Assembly (NCBI RefSeq): GCF_000312665.1
Contig: NZ_HF536773.1
Span: 62,001 to 126,000 of the forward strand
DNA length: 64,000 nucleotides
Direction: 5' to 3'
Source of the DNA: Rhizobium mesoamericanum STM3625
GTDB lineage: Bacteria; Pseudomonadota; Alphaproteobacteria; Rhizobiales; Rhizobiaceae
Notes under the pieces: generated by a model
Database searches by the model: none
The model's input: only the letters and a program-made list of their open reading frames with translations
What the model was told of the DNA's origin: nothing
Translations under genes and position numbers: made by a program
In this document: positions 1 through 8,329 of the stretch, piece by piece
Numbering within the stretch: position 1 is the stretch's first letter
How the letters are laid out: every line of letters starts with the position of its first letter

Positions 1-1690
1 TTTCCATGGACACCGCCTGGGGGCCACCTGCCTGTTCATCGATCTCGATGCGCCCTAGGCAGGGCAGCAGGTAGGCGATCTCGCCATGGACGACGTGCGT
101 GCGATTGAGTTTGGTTGCAATCTGGACTGTTAGGCGCAGATTACGCCAGGCTTCTTCAACAGCTTCGGTCTCCGGAATTGCGCGCAGGTAATTTCCACCA
201 AGGCCGATGAAAGCGCGCGCTTCTCCCTGCAATATCGCCTTGCATGTGTCCACGGTCGAATGACCTGTCCAATGCGGCGGTTCGAACCGGTAGAGCTGCG
301 CCAGCTTGTCCAAGGGAACCAGACCGGGCTTCTCAGTGATGCCGACGGTACGCTGCCCCTGGACATTCGAATGACCGCGCACAGCGCAGATATTGGCGCC
401 AGGTTTTCCAATGTTCCCGCGCAGAAGGGCAAGGTTGGCCACCATCTGGACGTTCTGGACGCCCATGATGTGCTGTGTCAGACCCATGCCGTAAACCATC
501 AGCACGGCGTCTGAGTTGGCATAAGTGTGCGCCGCCTGCATCATCTGATCGCGCGTAAGGCCTGATACGCGCTCCAGCTCCGCCCACTCGTAGTTGCGGG
601 CTGCGTCCGCAAATTCCTCGAATCCGGCAGTGTGCGCCTCGATGAAATCATGATCGAGCACGTGTTTTTTGTCGGCCGCCGCTATGGAGGCGGCAAAAGC
701 AACGGTGGCGGCGTCTGCAACGTCGTCCGGTGTCGCATCTGTCCCCGCAACTTTGCTCATACCCGAGGCCTTGAGTGCGTCGTCGGCCTCAATCAGTGCT
801 TTGCACACCCCAAAAAGGGCTGCGATGTCACCGCCGTTTTTGACCTGGCAATACTGTGAGGAAATCGGTGTCTGCTTGCCCGTAAGCATCTGACTGGGGG
901 CTTGCGGATTGACGAAGCGCTCGAGCCCGGGCTCGCGAAGAAGGTTGAAGGTGACAATCTTGACGCCTCTGTCGACGGCATCTTGCAGATCGTGCAACAA
1001 TCGCGGCGAAGATGTGCCGACATTCTGTGCAAGATAGAAGATGCAACTGCAGTTTTGGAAATCAGATAGAATGGCCGTTCCAATCGAGGCGCCAATGCTT
1101 TCCGGCAGGCCAACAGACGTGCTCTCATGGCACATGTTGGAAGAATCGGGCAGATGATTGCTGCCGTACATCCTGGCAAACAGCTGGTACATATAAGCTG
1201 CTTCGAGCGAAGCGCGGCCGGAGGTGTAAAAGTCGACTTGTTCAGGTGACAGCATCCGCAACTCGCTGCCGATTTCCTCGAAGGCGTCGAGCCAAGTGAC
1301 GGGCACATACTTGTCCGTGGTGGAGTCCCAACGCATGGGCTCGGTCAGGCGGCCTTGCTCTTCGAGATCGTGGTCGCTCCAGCCTTCAAGTTCGGCCAGA
1401 CTGTGTGCTTCAAAAAAAGCCCGATCCGCTCGTCGGTTCGTGACCTCCCAACTGGTGGCCTTGGCACCGTTTTCGCAAAATTCCAGCGGATGTGGCTTGG
1501 CAGGCTTTGCCCATGCGCAGCTCACGCACATATATCCGTCGGGTTTGTTTTGATGGGCTAGCAGTGACGGCCCCGCGAGCGGAATATGTTCGCGAAGCAG
1601 TATCTCCCCGACAGCCTTCGCCGATCCCCATCCCCCCGCCGGAACCCCGTGAGACCCTTTGTCGGATGCCTGTTGTGATTTACCTGCCAT
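1..1690 (-). CDS. FdhF/YdeP-family molybdopterin oxidoreductase, 3' end cut by the window edge
   Basis: The reverse strand is open from ATG 1690 down to base 1 (about 563 codons). The N-terminus has the YdeP-type cysteine cluster (CVSC at residues 55-58 and FCENGAKA near 71-78). Further on it reads PDSSNMCHESTS, a recognisable stretch of the molybdopterin-binding domain of the formate-dehydrogenase-like FdhF/YdeP family. Such proteins are predicted Mo-bisMGD cytoplasmic oxidoreductases; the E. coli relative YdeP is linked to acid resistance, and the substrate is unknown. ATG 1690 is preferred over the in-frame ATG 1696 because GAGG lies 8 bases upstream of 1690 but only 2 from 1696. An EcfG-type promoter lies at 1722-1746. 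The C-terminal part is outside the window. Confidence 0.88.
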   Translation of the reverse strand, partial: MAGKSQQASDKGSHGVPAGGWGSAKAVGEILLREHIPLAGPSLLAHQNKPDGYMCVSCAWAKPAKPHPLEFCENGAKATSWEVTNRRADRAFFEAHSLAELEGWSDHDLEEQGRLTEPMRWDSTTDKYVPVTWLDAFEEIGSELRMLSPEQVDFYTSGRASLEAAYMYQLFARMYGSNHLPDSSNMCHESTSVGLPESIGASIGTAILSDFQNCSCIFYLAQNVGTSSPRLLHDLQDAVDRGVKIVTFNLLREPGLERFVNPQAPSQMLTGKQTPISSQYCQVKNGGDIAALFGVCKALIEADDALKASGMSKVAGTDATPDDVADAATVAFAASIAAADKKHVLDHDFIEAHTAGFEEFADAARNYEWAELERVSGLTRDQMMQAAHTYANSDAVLMVYGMGLTQHIMGVQNVQMVANLALLRGNIGKPGANICAVRGHSNVQGQRTVGITEKPGLVPLDKLAQLYRFEPPHWTGHSTVDTCKAILQGEARAFIGLGGNYLRAIPETEAVEEAWRNLRLTVQIATKLNRTHVVHGEIAYLLPCLGRIEIDEQAGGPQAVSME

Positions 1691-1721
1691 GATCATGTCC
1701 TCGCCCGGCGACTAGGCTACG

Positions 1722-1746
1722 AACCCACGACGAGGCCTTCGGTTCC
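1722..1746 (-). promoter_or_regulatory. EcfG-type promoter for the YdeP-like gene
   Basis: On the reverse strand GGAAC (1746-1742), 16 bp, GGTT (1725-1722), about 30 bp upstream of ATG 1690. Confidence 0.7.
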
Positions 1747-1834
1747 AAACGCCTAAAAAGGCAGTAGCTATGCTGACCACCTTGTTGTTTCCGGCGCTCG
1801 TTGATTTCGGATCGTTTCGGAGAAACTGGTCGGC

Positions 1835-3124
1835 TCAAAGAAACCAGGTAACGACCAGCCCAGCACTGGCCGAAAAGATAACTGCAGTCGTGATCCACCC
1901 CATGATGTTGATGGCTCGAGAGTTCACCTGATCGCCCATAATTCGCCGGTTGTTGGTCATGAGCAGAATTAACAAGAGGAGAGGCGGTGTCGAGAAGCCC
2001 TGAACGATGCCCGACCATACAAGCGCTCTCATCGGGTTAAAGCCCAGGAAATTCATGGCGACGGCAACGGCGGTCACAACGCCGATGATAATGTAGAATG
2101 TTGGCGCCTCGCGTGCTTTGGCGTTGAGACTGCCTTTGATTCCGAACGATTGGGCAAGATCGTATGCCGCGCCAGTGGTCATGACCGGCACGGCAAGAAA
2201 ACCCACAGATACGATACCGGCTGCGAAAAGAAACCCGGCCGCCTCCCCAGCAATCGGCTTCAAGGCTTCAGCGGCCTGAGCGGCAGTCTCAATGTTCACC
2301 TGTCCGTTCACGTGAAGCGTCGATGCGGTCGAGAGTATGACGAAGTACATGATAAAATTGGAAAAAGTCATTCCCGCGAGGATCTCGCGTTTGGTTCGGC
2401 GAAGGTCCCGCTCGCTGGCGCCCTGCCTCTCCCTCACTGTTGTCCGTCCTTCGGCAATCTCATCCTCGACCTCCTCGTTAGACTGCCAGGTGTAGAGATA
2501 GGCCGAAAGCGTCGTGCCAATAATCGCCACGATGATCGAGAGAAATTCCTTGTTGAACTCTACCGAAGGAATAAGCGATCCCCGTAGCGTTGAGGCGAAA
2601 TCCGGTCTTGCGAGCAAAGCCGCTCCGACATAGGCGAGCAAGGTCACAGCGAGCCAGCGGAAGATGCGGCGGATGAGCATGTAAGACCCTGCTACCTGCA
2701 GGCACAGGAGAATGACCGCGACGACGGCAACGATCGCAGGTATTGGAAGTCGAATGGAGAGGTTTATCGCCGCAGCCATGCCGCCGAGATCGGCAGCTGC
2801 CTCGATCGTGTTGCCGATGACTACCTCAGCAAGCACCGTCCAAAGCAGCCAACGCGGGTAAAAGTCGCGAATGGCGTGGAACAGCCCCCTGCCCGACACC
2901 TGCCCAAGCTTCGAAGACAGATAGACCACCGTGAACATCATTGGCAGCGTGACTGGAGCGGTCCAAAGGATATCTGGTCCAAAACGGGCGCCGGCACTTG
3001 CATAGGTGCCGATCGCCGACGGGTCGTCATCCGCCGCTCCGGAGATGATGCCACTGCCGAGAATGCGGCCGAGGCCTCCGCCTTCTTTCTTAGATGAAGC
3101 TTCGGTGGCCGCGTCCTCTTTCAT
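1835..3124 (-). CDS. Nramp-family transporter lacking the usual metal-selectivity residues
   Basis: A 429-residue integral membrane protein with about 11 hydrophobic helices and the Nramp fold signature. Helix 1 carries DDDPSAIGTY (residues 32-41), matching the Nramp DPGN region, and a helix-6 segment GTTLSAYLYTWQS (203-215) aligns with the canonical GATVMPH region. Classical Nramps bind Mn2+/Fe2+ through Asp and Asn of DPGN and the Met of MPH. Here Asp is kept, but Asn is Ala and Met-Pro-His is Ser-Ala-Tyr. The protein probably belongs to the divergent Nramp-related branch, some of whose members move Mg2+, so Mn2+ transport should not be assumed. ATG 3124 is chosen over GTG 3136 because the four extra residues look non-native. 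No EcfG-type promoter was found; a near match at about 3270 has GCTT instead of NGTT. Confidence 0.85.
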   Translation of the reverse strand: MKEDAATEASSKKEGGGLGRILGSGIISGAADDDPSAIGTYASAGARFGPDILWTAPVTLPMMFTVVYLSSKLGQVSGRGLFHAIRDFYPRWLLWTVLAEVVIGNTIEAAADLGGMAAAINLSIRLPIPAIVAVVAVILLCLQVAGSYMLIRRIFRWLAVTLLAYVGAALLARPDFASTLRGSLIPSVEFNKEFLSIIVAIIGTTLSAYLYTWQSNEEVEDEIAEGRTTVRERQGASERDLRRTKREILAGMTFSNFIMYFVILSTASTLHVNGQVNIETAAQAAEALKPIAGEAAGFLFAAGIVSVGFLAVPVMTTGAAYDLAQSFGIKGSLNAKAREAPTFYIIIGVVTAVAVAMNFLGFNPMRALVWSGIVQGFSTPPLLLLILLMTNNRRIMGDQVNSRAINIMGWITTAVIFSASAGLVVTWFL

Positions 3125-3430
3125 CGCTCGGCACACTCGCTAGTCACCGATACCCCGACGGAGTGTGCGCCCCAGTTTTGAACATGGGGCATGAAGTCGT
3201 CGTATCGGGTAAATTGCATGTGGGGCCTCCCGCTTGGAAGCACCTAAGCATTAACAGCGCCCAGAGTTCCAACGCCTGCCAGAGTTCCCCAGTCCGTCAT
3301 GATAGCTTTGCCAGGAAGCTGCTTGCCCGACGGCGACCATGTCAGCGCGACACGCAAAGGCGTCAATCTGCTCAATCGGATAAACCAGGTCGCAATGATG
3401 GTTCAGATACACAACATCATCGTCCTCTTG

Positions 3431-3770
3431 CCGGCACCAAAGCTCGATCCCTCTGGCCGCCTGGATCCTGCACTCGAAACACCGCAAGAACTTTTGGGCG
3501 AGCGGATCTCCGTCGGCAAGGGACGCTGCGCCGATTGTCATATGCCGCAGACAGAGTTTAAGGATAAGAACATGCACGACCTGAAGCTCGAACGCTTCTA
3601 CAAGGTCGGCTAGGTCTTCAACGCCTTCGTCGCGCTGCCCGACGGCCCCACCAAGACCTTTGGATTGCCCGGCATCAAGGATTCTCCATCCTGCCTCCAT
3701 GCCGGGCGACTGATGATCCCTGCCGACACCGTCGAGTTCTTCAATCTACCGCTCCAGCAGCACCTGAAGT
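3431..3770 (+). pseudogene. Remnant of a di-haem cytochrome c peroxidase/MauG-like protein
   Basis: Translation from 3431 gives LDPSGRLDPALETPQELLGE, then a haem motif CADCH (3527-3541) and NMHDLKLERFYKVG, and then an in-frame TAG at 3611-3613. The same frame continues with FGLPGIKDSPSCLHAGRL and IPADTVEFFNLPL, which matches the conserved C-terminal block of bacterial di-haem cytochrome c peroxidase-like proteins. The N-terminal half, including the first haem site and a signal peptide, is missing. The 3' end overlaps the tail of the reverse-strand gene that stops at 3746. This is a truncated, nonsense-interrupted relic and not an expressed gene. Confidence 0.65.
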
Positions 3771-5494
3771 CGACCCAGATAGCGCGCGAGCGTCTTCTCG
3801 ATCCGCTCTCGCTCCTGGCTCTCGTCGCTTGCAAGCGCCATCGACCATAATCCAATCTGGAAGCCGAGGTAGGCGGCCTCGAAGACGACAAGAATGCCGT
3901 CGTCGATGCCGACGTTGCCCTCCTGCGTGACGATATCCACAAGTCGGTCCCGCTCGTTCGCCGAAAGATCAAACTCGACACAAGCACCGGCCACATCCCA
4001 GGCAATTGGTTGGCAACCGATCATATCATGCGCGCTGTTGTGATCGAGCGCATCCGTCTTTTGAAGTCTGCCCCCGCTGGTAACCAGCCATTCCCAACGA
4101 TGAAGGCGATTGTCCGTATCGACGGGAATGAGGTGCCGGACCGAACGGCCTTTTTGCTGCATGATCCGTCCAAGCAGCATCGCAGCTTCGATGCCCTCCA
4201 CCTCATTCACATTTGTCGTGGCCATCTGACAGAGGGCTTCAAACGAGGCGCCGCCATGGGGTGCCGCAAGATGGCGGGCGCGGAAGGCAAGATAGTTGCC
4301 AATTCCTGCCAGGATTTCGTGTCTGTGTAGCCCCGACGTTTCCAGGGGCACACCCTTGACCCATTCTTCAATCAGAAAACCATGGCATGTGCCGACGACA
4401 GACGGCGTCAAACCTGCCTCTTTCAGCAAGGCCCCCCTGCGCAATTTCTCCCTATCGCTCCTGCACAGTCCGGCAAATTTGACGTGCCAACTTTGGTCGT
4501 CCGCAGTGGCCACGAATTTCAGCTTTTCCATCTGCCGATAGCTCGGAGGCCAATTTTCGGCGCAATCACAATATAGTGCGCGCCAATTCCCGCCGGAGAT
4601 GTCGCGCAAGGCGTGAACGGGCTGGCCGACAAGTTCGCCAACCCAGTTCTGCAGGCTGCGTGCAGCAGGCGGCGCCTTGACAATCAAATCACCGATTTGA
4701 AGGACGTGCTTTGAGCTCTCTTGCCACCGCCTGCGGTGCGCAATGTTGGCATATGCCCCCGGCTCTCCGCCATGACTGGGAAAGAAACTAAGGCGAGACG
4801 GCGCAACCCCGTTGACCTCCAACCAATTTGCGACGCTGGCAAACGAGCTGCCAGAGAGGCCAGGCCCCTCATCGACGATCGCAAAATCGACATTTGTCCT
4901 GGCCAGGATCTGCTCGGCGAGAGCGGCCTTGACGTTTACCTTTCTACGAAATGGATGTCCGACGGGCCGTAGCGAAAACGCCGGCGATGCGCCCAATGCG
5001 GCAGCCACAAGAGCTGCAAGGCTTAAGCCGATGCTGCGAATGCCTATGACAACCGTGTTGGGGGACAATTTTGATTGCAATGCCGCCTCCAAATAGCTTT
5101 CGGGATAAACGGCGTAAAAGGCATATCCCTCGGCCTGCTTCATGCGAAGAGGCTCGAGACCACTGACATTGAAGTGCAGCGACGACGTGTCTGTCGCCAG
5201 CGACAAGTCACCATCGAAGTGGCCTTGCCAGGAAACCAGGATCGCACGTGCTTGCGCAAATAGGAGTTTGGCGCCAGTCTCCTGAACAGTGGAGACGTCG
5301 TCTGCGCCGTTCAGCTCAAATTCCCGATCGGCAAGCCCTTGGATGAGCTCTCCCGTCTCTATGAAAGTTTGAACCAGCAACTCATGGCGACGGCGTCCAG
5401 GCGGCGACTGCCTACAGGCAAGCATCGCCGTGTCGATCCTTTTTAGGACGTCGGCTGGCAGCTCAAGCCGCTCGACATCGCCGTACACCAACAT
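3746..5494 (-). CDS. Two-domain protein: PRTase-like domain fused to a kinase-like domain
   Basis: A 582-residue soluble protein. Residues about 145-240 resemble a type I phosphoribosyltransferase-like fold, with a PRPP-loop-like motif FAIVDEGPGLSGSS at 204-217. Residues about 325-515 resemble an aminoglycoside-phosphotransferase/protein-kinase-like fold: WHVKF (candidate Lys 339), FLIEEWVKG (373-381) and KTDALDHNSAHD (479-490), followed by IAWDVAGA. The substrate is unknown. I read from ATG 5494 because AAGGA lies 8 bases upstream. A longer frame to ATG 5638 would overlap the start of the divergent inositol-phosphate synthase and its added N-terminus looks spurious. The divergent arrangement suggests a role in the same sugar or inositol pathway, which is inference. 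Confidence 0.7.
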   Translation of the reverse strand: MLVYGDVERLELPADVLKRIDTAMLACRQSPPGRRRHELLVQTFIETGELIQGLADREFELNGADDVSTVQETGAKLLFAQARAILVSWQGHFDGDLSLATDTSSLHFNVSGLEPLRMKQAEGYAFYAVYPESYLEAALQSKLSPNTVVIGIRSIGLSLAALVAAALGASPAFSLRPVGHPFRRKVNVKAALAEQILARTNVDFAIVDEGPGLSGSSFASVANWLEVNGVAPSRLSFFPSHGGEPGAYANIAHRRRWQESSKHVLQIGDLIVKAPPAARSLQNWVGELVGQPVHALRDISGGNWRALYCDCAENWPPSYRQMEKLKFVATADDQSWHVKFAGLCRSDREKLRRGALLKEAGLTPSVVGTCHGFLIEEWVKGVPLETSGLHRHEILAGIGNYLAFRARHLAAPHGGASFEALCQMATTNVNEVEGIEAAMLLGRIMQQKGRSVRHLIPVDTDNRLHRWEWLVTSGGRLQKTDALDHNSAHDMIGCQPIAWDVAGACVEFDLSANERDRLVDIVTQEGNVGIDDGILVVFEAAYLGFQIGLWSMALASDESQERERIEKTLARYLGRLQVLLER

Positions 5495-5578
5495 CGCGGT
5501 TTCCTTTCCGACGGCTTCACCAAACCTTTTGAAAGAGCGGTTGATCCCAAGAGGTAGCCTGACAGCTTGAAAATTTCG

Positions 5579-5603
5579 GGAACACATGCGGCATTCACTT
5601 GTT
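5579..5603 (+). promoter_or_regulatory. EcfG-type promoter for the inositol-phosphate synthase operon
   Basis: GGAAC (5579-5583), 16 bp, TGTT (5600-5603), 33 bp before ATG 5637, inside the divergent intergenic region. Confidence 0.75.
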
Positions 5604-5636
5604 TGACCGAAGCTTTGTAGATGCCGGAGGTTCACC

Positions 5637-6740
5637 ATGCAGTCTCAACCCATCCGTGTCGGCCTGGTCGGGATCGGCAATTGCGCCTCCTCTCTTGTTC
5701 AGGGATTGACCTATTATCGTGACGTTCACGGCAATGAGCCTGTTCCCGGTCTCATGCATCTCGAGCTCGGCGGCTATCATGTCCGCGATGTCCAAATATC
5801 GGCAGCGTTTGACGTCGCGGCATCGAAAGTAGGACGCGATGTCTCCGAGGCGATTTACGCTGCTCCCAATAACACCCAACGTTTTGCCGATGTTTCACCT
5901 ACAGGCGTAACCGTACAACGAGGAAATACGCTCGATGGAATAGGTCGCTATCTGCGCGACGAGATCGAGCTGTCCCCGGAGCCCCTGGCGGACGTGGCAA
6001 AAATTCTGCGGCAGACGCGAACCGAAATTCTCGTCTCCTATCTGCCAGTCGGTTCTGAGGAAGCGACCAAATGGTATGCCGAGCAGGCACTTGCGGCGGA
6101 GTGCGCCTTCATCAACTGTATTCCCGTTTTCATTGCCTCCAGGCCGGAGTGGCAGCAACGATTTGCCGAACAGGGGTTGCCGCTCATCGGCGACGACGTA
6201 AAGAGCCAGATCGGTGCAACCATCGTTCACAGAATGCTGGTCAACATGTTCCGCGAACGCGGCGTGCGTCTCGATCGCACGTATCAACTCAACTTCGGGG
6301 GCAATACCGATTTCCTCAACATGCTCGAACGGGAGCGGCTGGAATCGAAGAAGATATCAAAGACGCAGTCTGTGATGAGCCAGATGGACATGCCGCTTTC
6401 TGCTGCAAATGTCCATGTGGGTCCAAGCGATCACGTTCCTTGGCTGTTGGACAGGAAATGGGCTTACATCAGGCTGGAAGGCACGACGTTCGGCGGTGTG
6501 CCGCTCAATGCCGAAGTCAAGCTAGAAGTGTGGGATTCTCCCAACTCCGCGGGGGTCGTCATCGACGCTATACGGTGCGCCCGATTGGCGCTCGATAGAG
6601 GCATCGGTGGTGCGTTGATTGGACCGTCAAGCTACTTCATGAAGTCCCCTCCGCAGCAATTTACCGACGCGGAAGCGCTAAACCGCACGAACGCATTCAT
6701 CGACGATGTAGAGGACAGGTTTCGCGGAGCAGCGGAATGA
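5637..6740 (+). CDS. myo-inositol-1-phosphate synthase family protein
   Basis: A 367-residue protein starting with the Rossmann NAD-binding sequence VGLVGIGNCASSLVQGL. Later blocks typical of bacterial/archaeal inositol-3-phosphate synthases include NFGGNTDFLNM and KLEVWDSPNSAGVVIDAIR. The family converts glucose 6-phosphate to inositol phosphate by an internal redox cycle with NAD. GGAGG lies 6 bases upstream of ATG. The stop overlaps the next start (ATGA at 6737-6740), so it is translationally coupled to the histidine phosphatase, which could dephosphorylate a product; that pairing is inference. An EcfG-type promoter precedes it, so inositol or an inositol-based solute may be made under stress. 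Confidence 0.88.
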   Translation: MQSQPIRVGLVGIGNCASSLVQGLTYYRDVHGNEPVPGLMHLELGGYHVRDVQISAAFDVAASKVGRDVSEAIYAAPNNTQRFADVSPTGVTVQRGNTLDGIGRYLRDEIELSPEPLADVAKILRQTRTEILVSYLPVGSEEATKWYAEQALAAECAFINCIPVFIASRPEWQQRFAEQGLPLIGDDVKSQIGATIVHRMLVNMFRERGVRLDRTYQLNFGGNTDFLNMLERERLESKKISKTQSVMSQMDMPLSAANVHVGPSDHVPWLLDRKWAYIRLEGTTFGGVPLNAEVKLEVWDSPNSAGVVIDAIRCARLALDRGIGGALIGPSSYFMKSPPQQFTDAEALNRTNAFIDDVEDRFRGAAE

Positions 6741-7336
6741 CGACCACCTTCTTTCTCGTTCGTCATGCTGCCCATGACAATCTCGGCAGTTTCCTTGCAG
6801 GGCGCATGAGCGGGATTGGGCTCGGACCGGCCGGTCAAGAACAAGCTGCAAGGGTTGGACAACGACTCGTCCGCGAGAAGATCGATGACGTCTACACGAG
6901 CCCGCAGGAGCGCACGCGCCAAACCGCAACTGCGATCACCGAGGCCTGCAGGCTTGACCCGCCGCAAATTAATAACGCCTTGGATGAAGTCGATTTCGGC
7001 ACCTGGACCGGACGAAGCTTTGTTGATCTCAATCGCGATGTGCAGTGGCAACGATGGAACGCATTGCGCGGCCTCGCACGTGCCCCCGGTGGAGAGCACA
7101 TGCTGGACGTTCAGCATAGAGTGGTCGCACTGATCGAGAGCCTTGCCGGAAACCGACGGGGCCGGAGAATTGTCCTCGTCTCGCACGGCGATGTCATCAA
7201 GGCAGCCGTTACCTATGTGCTTTGCTCCCCCCTCGATGCCTGGGCAAGACTTGACGTGGCGCCCGGCTCCGTAACGGTCCTCATAGTCGGAGACTGGGGA
7301 GCAAAAATTGCCGCCCTCAATGAGGTGGTCTCGTGA
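6737..7336 (+). CDS. Histidine phosphatase superfamily (phosphoglycerate mutase-like) protein
   Basis: A 199-residue cytoplasmic phosphatase of histidine phosphatase branch 1. Visible are the LVRHA motif (catalytic His 10, Arg 9), the acidic donor region around LDEVDFGTWTG (82-92) and the second histidine in VSHGD (His 150). It overlaps the inositol-phosphate synthase stop by four bases and is followed 21 bp later by the glycosidase-like gene, so the three form one operon. A sugar- or inositol-phosphate is a reasonable substrate from context, but family members also include broad phosphatases and cofactor enzymes. Confidence 0.85.
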   Translation: MTTTFFLVRHAAHDNLGSFLAGRMSGIGLGPAGQEQAARVGQRLVREKIDDVYTSPQERTRQTATAITEACRLDPPQINNALDEVDFGTWTGRSFVDLNRDVQWQRWNALRGLARAPGGEHMLDVQHRVVALIESLAGNRRGRRIVLVSHGDVIKAAVTYVLCSPLDAWARLDVAPGSVTVLIVGDWGAKIAALNEVVS

Positions 7337-7357
7337 CGTCTGAAACGGAAGAAGCCG

Positions 7358-8329
7358 ATGATCGAAGCCGCAATGATTTGGAATGAGCCGAACAATAAGT
7401 CGCATTGGGATCCGCAGATCGATCCGGAGTGGCAGCTCTTTGCGAATATGAGCACGCTTGCCGCCGATGCAATTGCGGCACTCAATCCAAACCTGACCAA
7501 GGTCCTTGGCGGAATTTCGCCCATCGATCCTGCCTTTATGGGCCGTATGAAGGATTATGGCGTGTTGGATCATATGGACGCGGTTGCCGTTCACGGTTTT
7601 CCACTCGATTGGAACCTTTGGCAGATCGATGAGTGGCCGGACAAAATCGAAGAAATTCGCTCAGTCACCCATCTGCCGATCTGGGTAAGCGAAGTCGGAG
7701 TGTCGACTTTCGGCGCCGAAGAAGTGCAGCTTTGGGGACTAAAGCGGACGGCTGAGCTGCTAAAGGGCAAAGTTGAGAGATGCCAGTGGTACAGTCTATA
7801 TGACCTTCCGCAGGAATGGGAGGCGACCACCCGACACCGAGAGGCCGAGGGGTCCTCATACTATCGACACTATCACATGGGGATATTGCGCCAGGACGGC
7901 AGACCAAAACTGGCGTTGGAGGAATTTGCCAGGCACACGCCCGAATTCGGCTTGGTGCAATGGTTCCATTTCGAAGATCCGAGACTGGAAGAGGCGGTTG
8001 CCTGGATGAAGAGGCTCGGTGTCAAATCGGTCAGGACCGGCCTTTCCTGGGCCGACCGTTTTCGTCCCGATGCGCTCGACTGGTTTGACCGGCAGATGTT
8101 CGCACTTGCGGATTTCGACGTCACCGTGACATTCTGCTTCACTCCCGAACACCGAGGCCTCGCGCCACACCATACCAGCGCCCCCCTTGTTGCCGAAGAA
8201 TTTGCGGAATTCTGCTGCGAGATGGTTGACCGTTACGCGCCGCGGCAACACTTCGCCCCTAGTCAGTCAGCGTCGGCCCCTGAACGGGTGATTCTATCGA
8301 CGACACGGCCAATGGGTCCGCGGGAATAG
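7358..8329 (+). CDS. Clan GH-A-like glycoside hydrolase with apparently permuted half-barrel order
   Basis: A 323-residue protein. It begins almost at once with IWNEPNN (Glu 10), the sequence around the acid/base residue at the end of strand 4 in clan GH-A barrels. The second candidate catalytic Glu is in WVSEVGVST (Glu 112). Residues about 199-295 (FEDPRLEEAVAWMKRLGVKS to EFCCEMVDRYAP) instead look like the first half of such a barrel. The order is therefore second half, then first half. ATG 7358 has GGAAGAAG upstream. The last 25 or so residues run into the convergent gene (67-bp overlap) and look atypical, so the C-terminus may be altered. Third gene of the inositol-phosphate synthase operon; substrate unknown, beta-xylosidase-like annotation is only a guess. 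Confidence 0.6.
   Translation: MIEAAMIWNEPNNKSHWDPQIDPEWQLFANMSTLAADAIAALNPNLTKVLGGISPIDPAFMGRMKDYGVLDHMDAVAVHGFPLDWNLWQIDEWPDKIEEIRSVTHLPIWVSEVGVSTFGAEEVQLWGLKRTAELLKGKVERCQWYSLYDLPQEWEATTRHREAEGSSYYRHYHMGILRQDGRPKLALEEFARHTPEFGLVQWFHFEDPRLEEAVAWMKRLGVKSVRTGLSWADRFRPDALDWFDRQMFALADFDVTVTFCFTPEHRGLAPHHTSAPLVAEEFAEFCCEMVDRYAPRQHFAPSQSASAPERVILSTTRPMGPRE

Noticed and set aside
3248..3275. Reverse GGAAC upstream of the Nramp-like gene
   Set aside because: The -10 position is GCTT; not counted.
6632..7594. Long reverse-strand open frame (320 codons)
   Set aside because: Antisense shadow of inositol-phosphate synthase and the histidine phosphatase; composition not protein-like.
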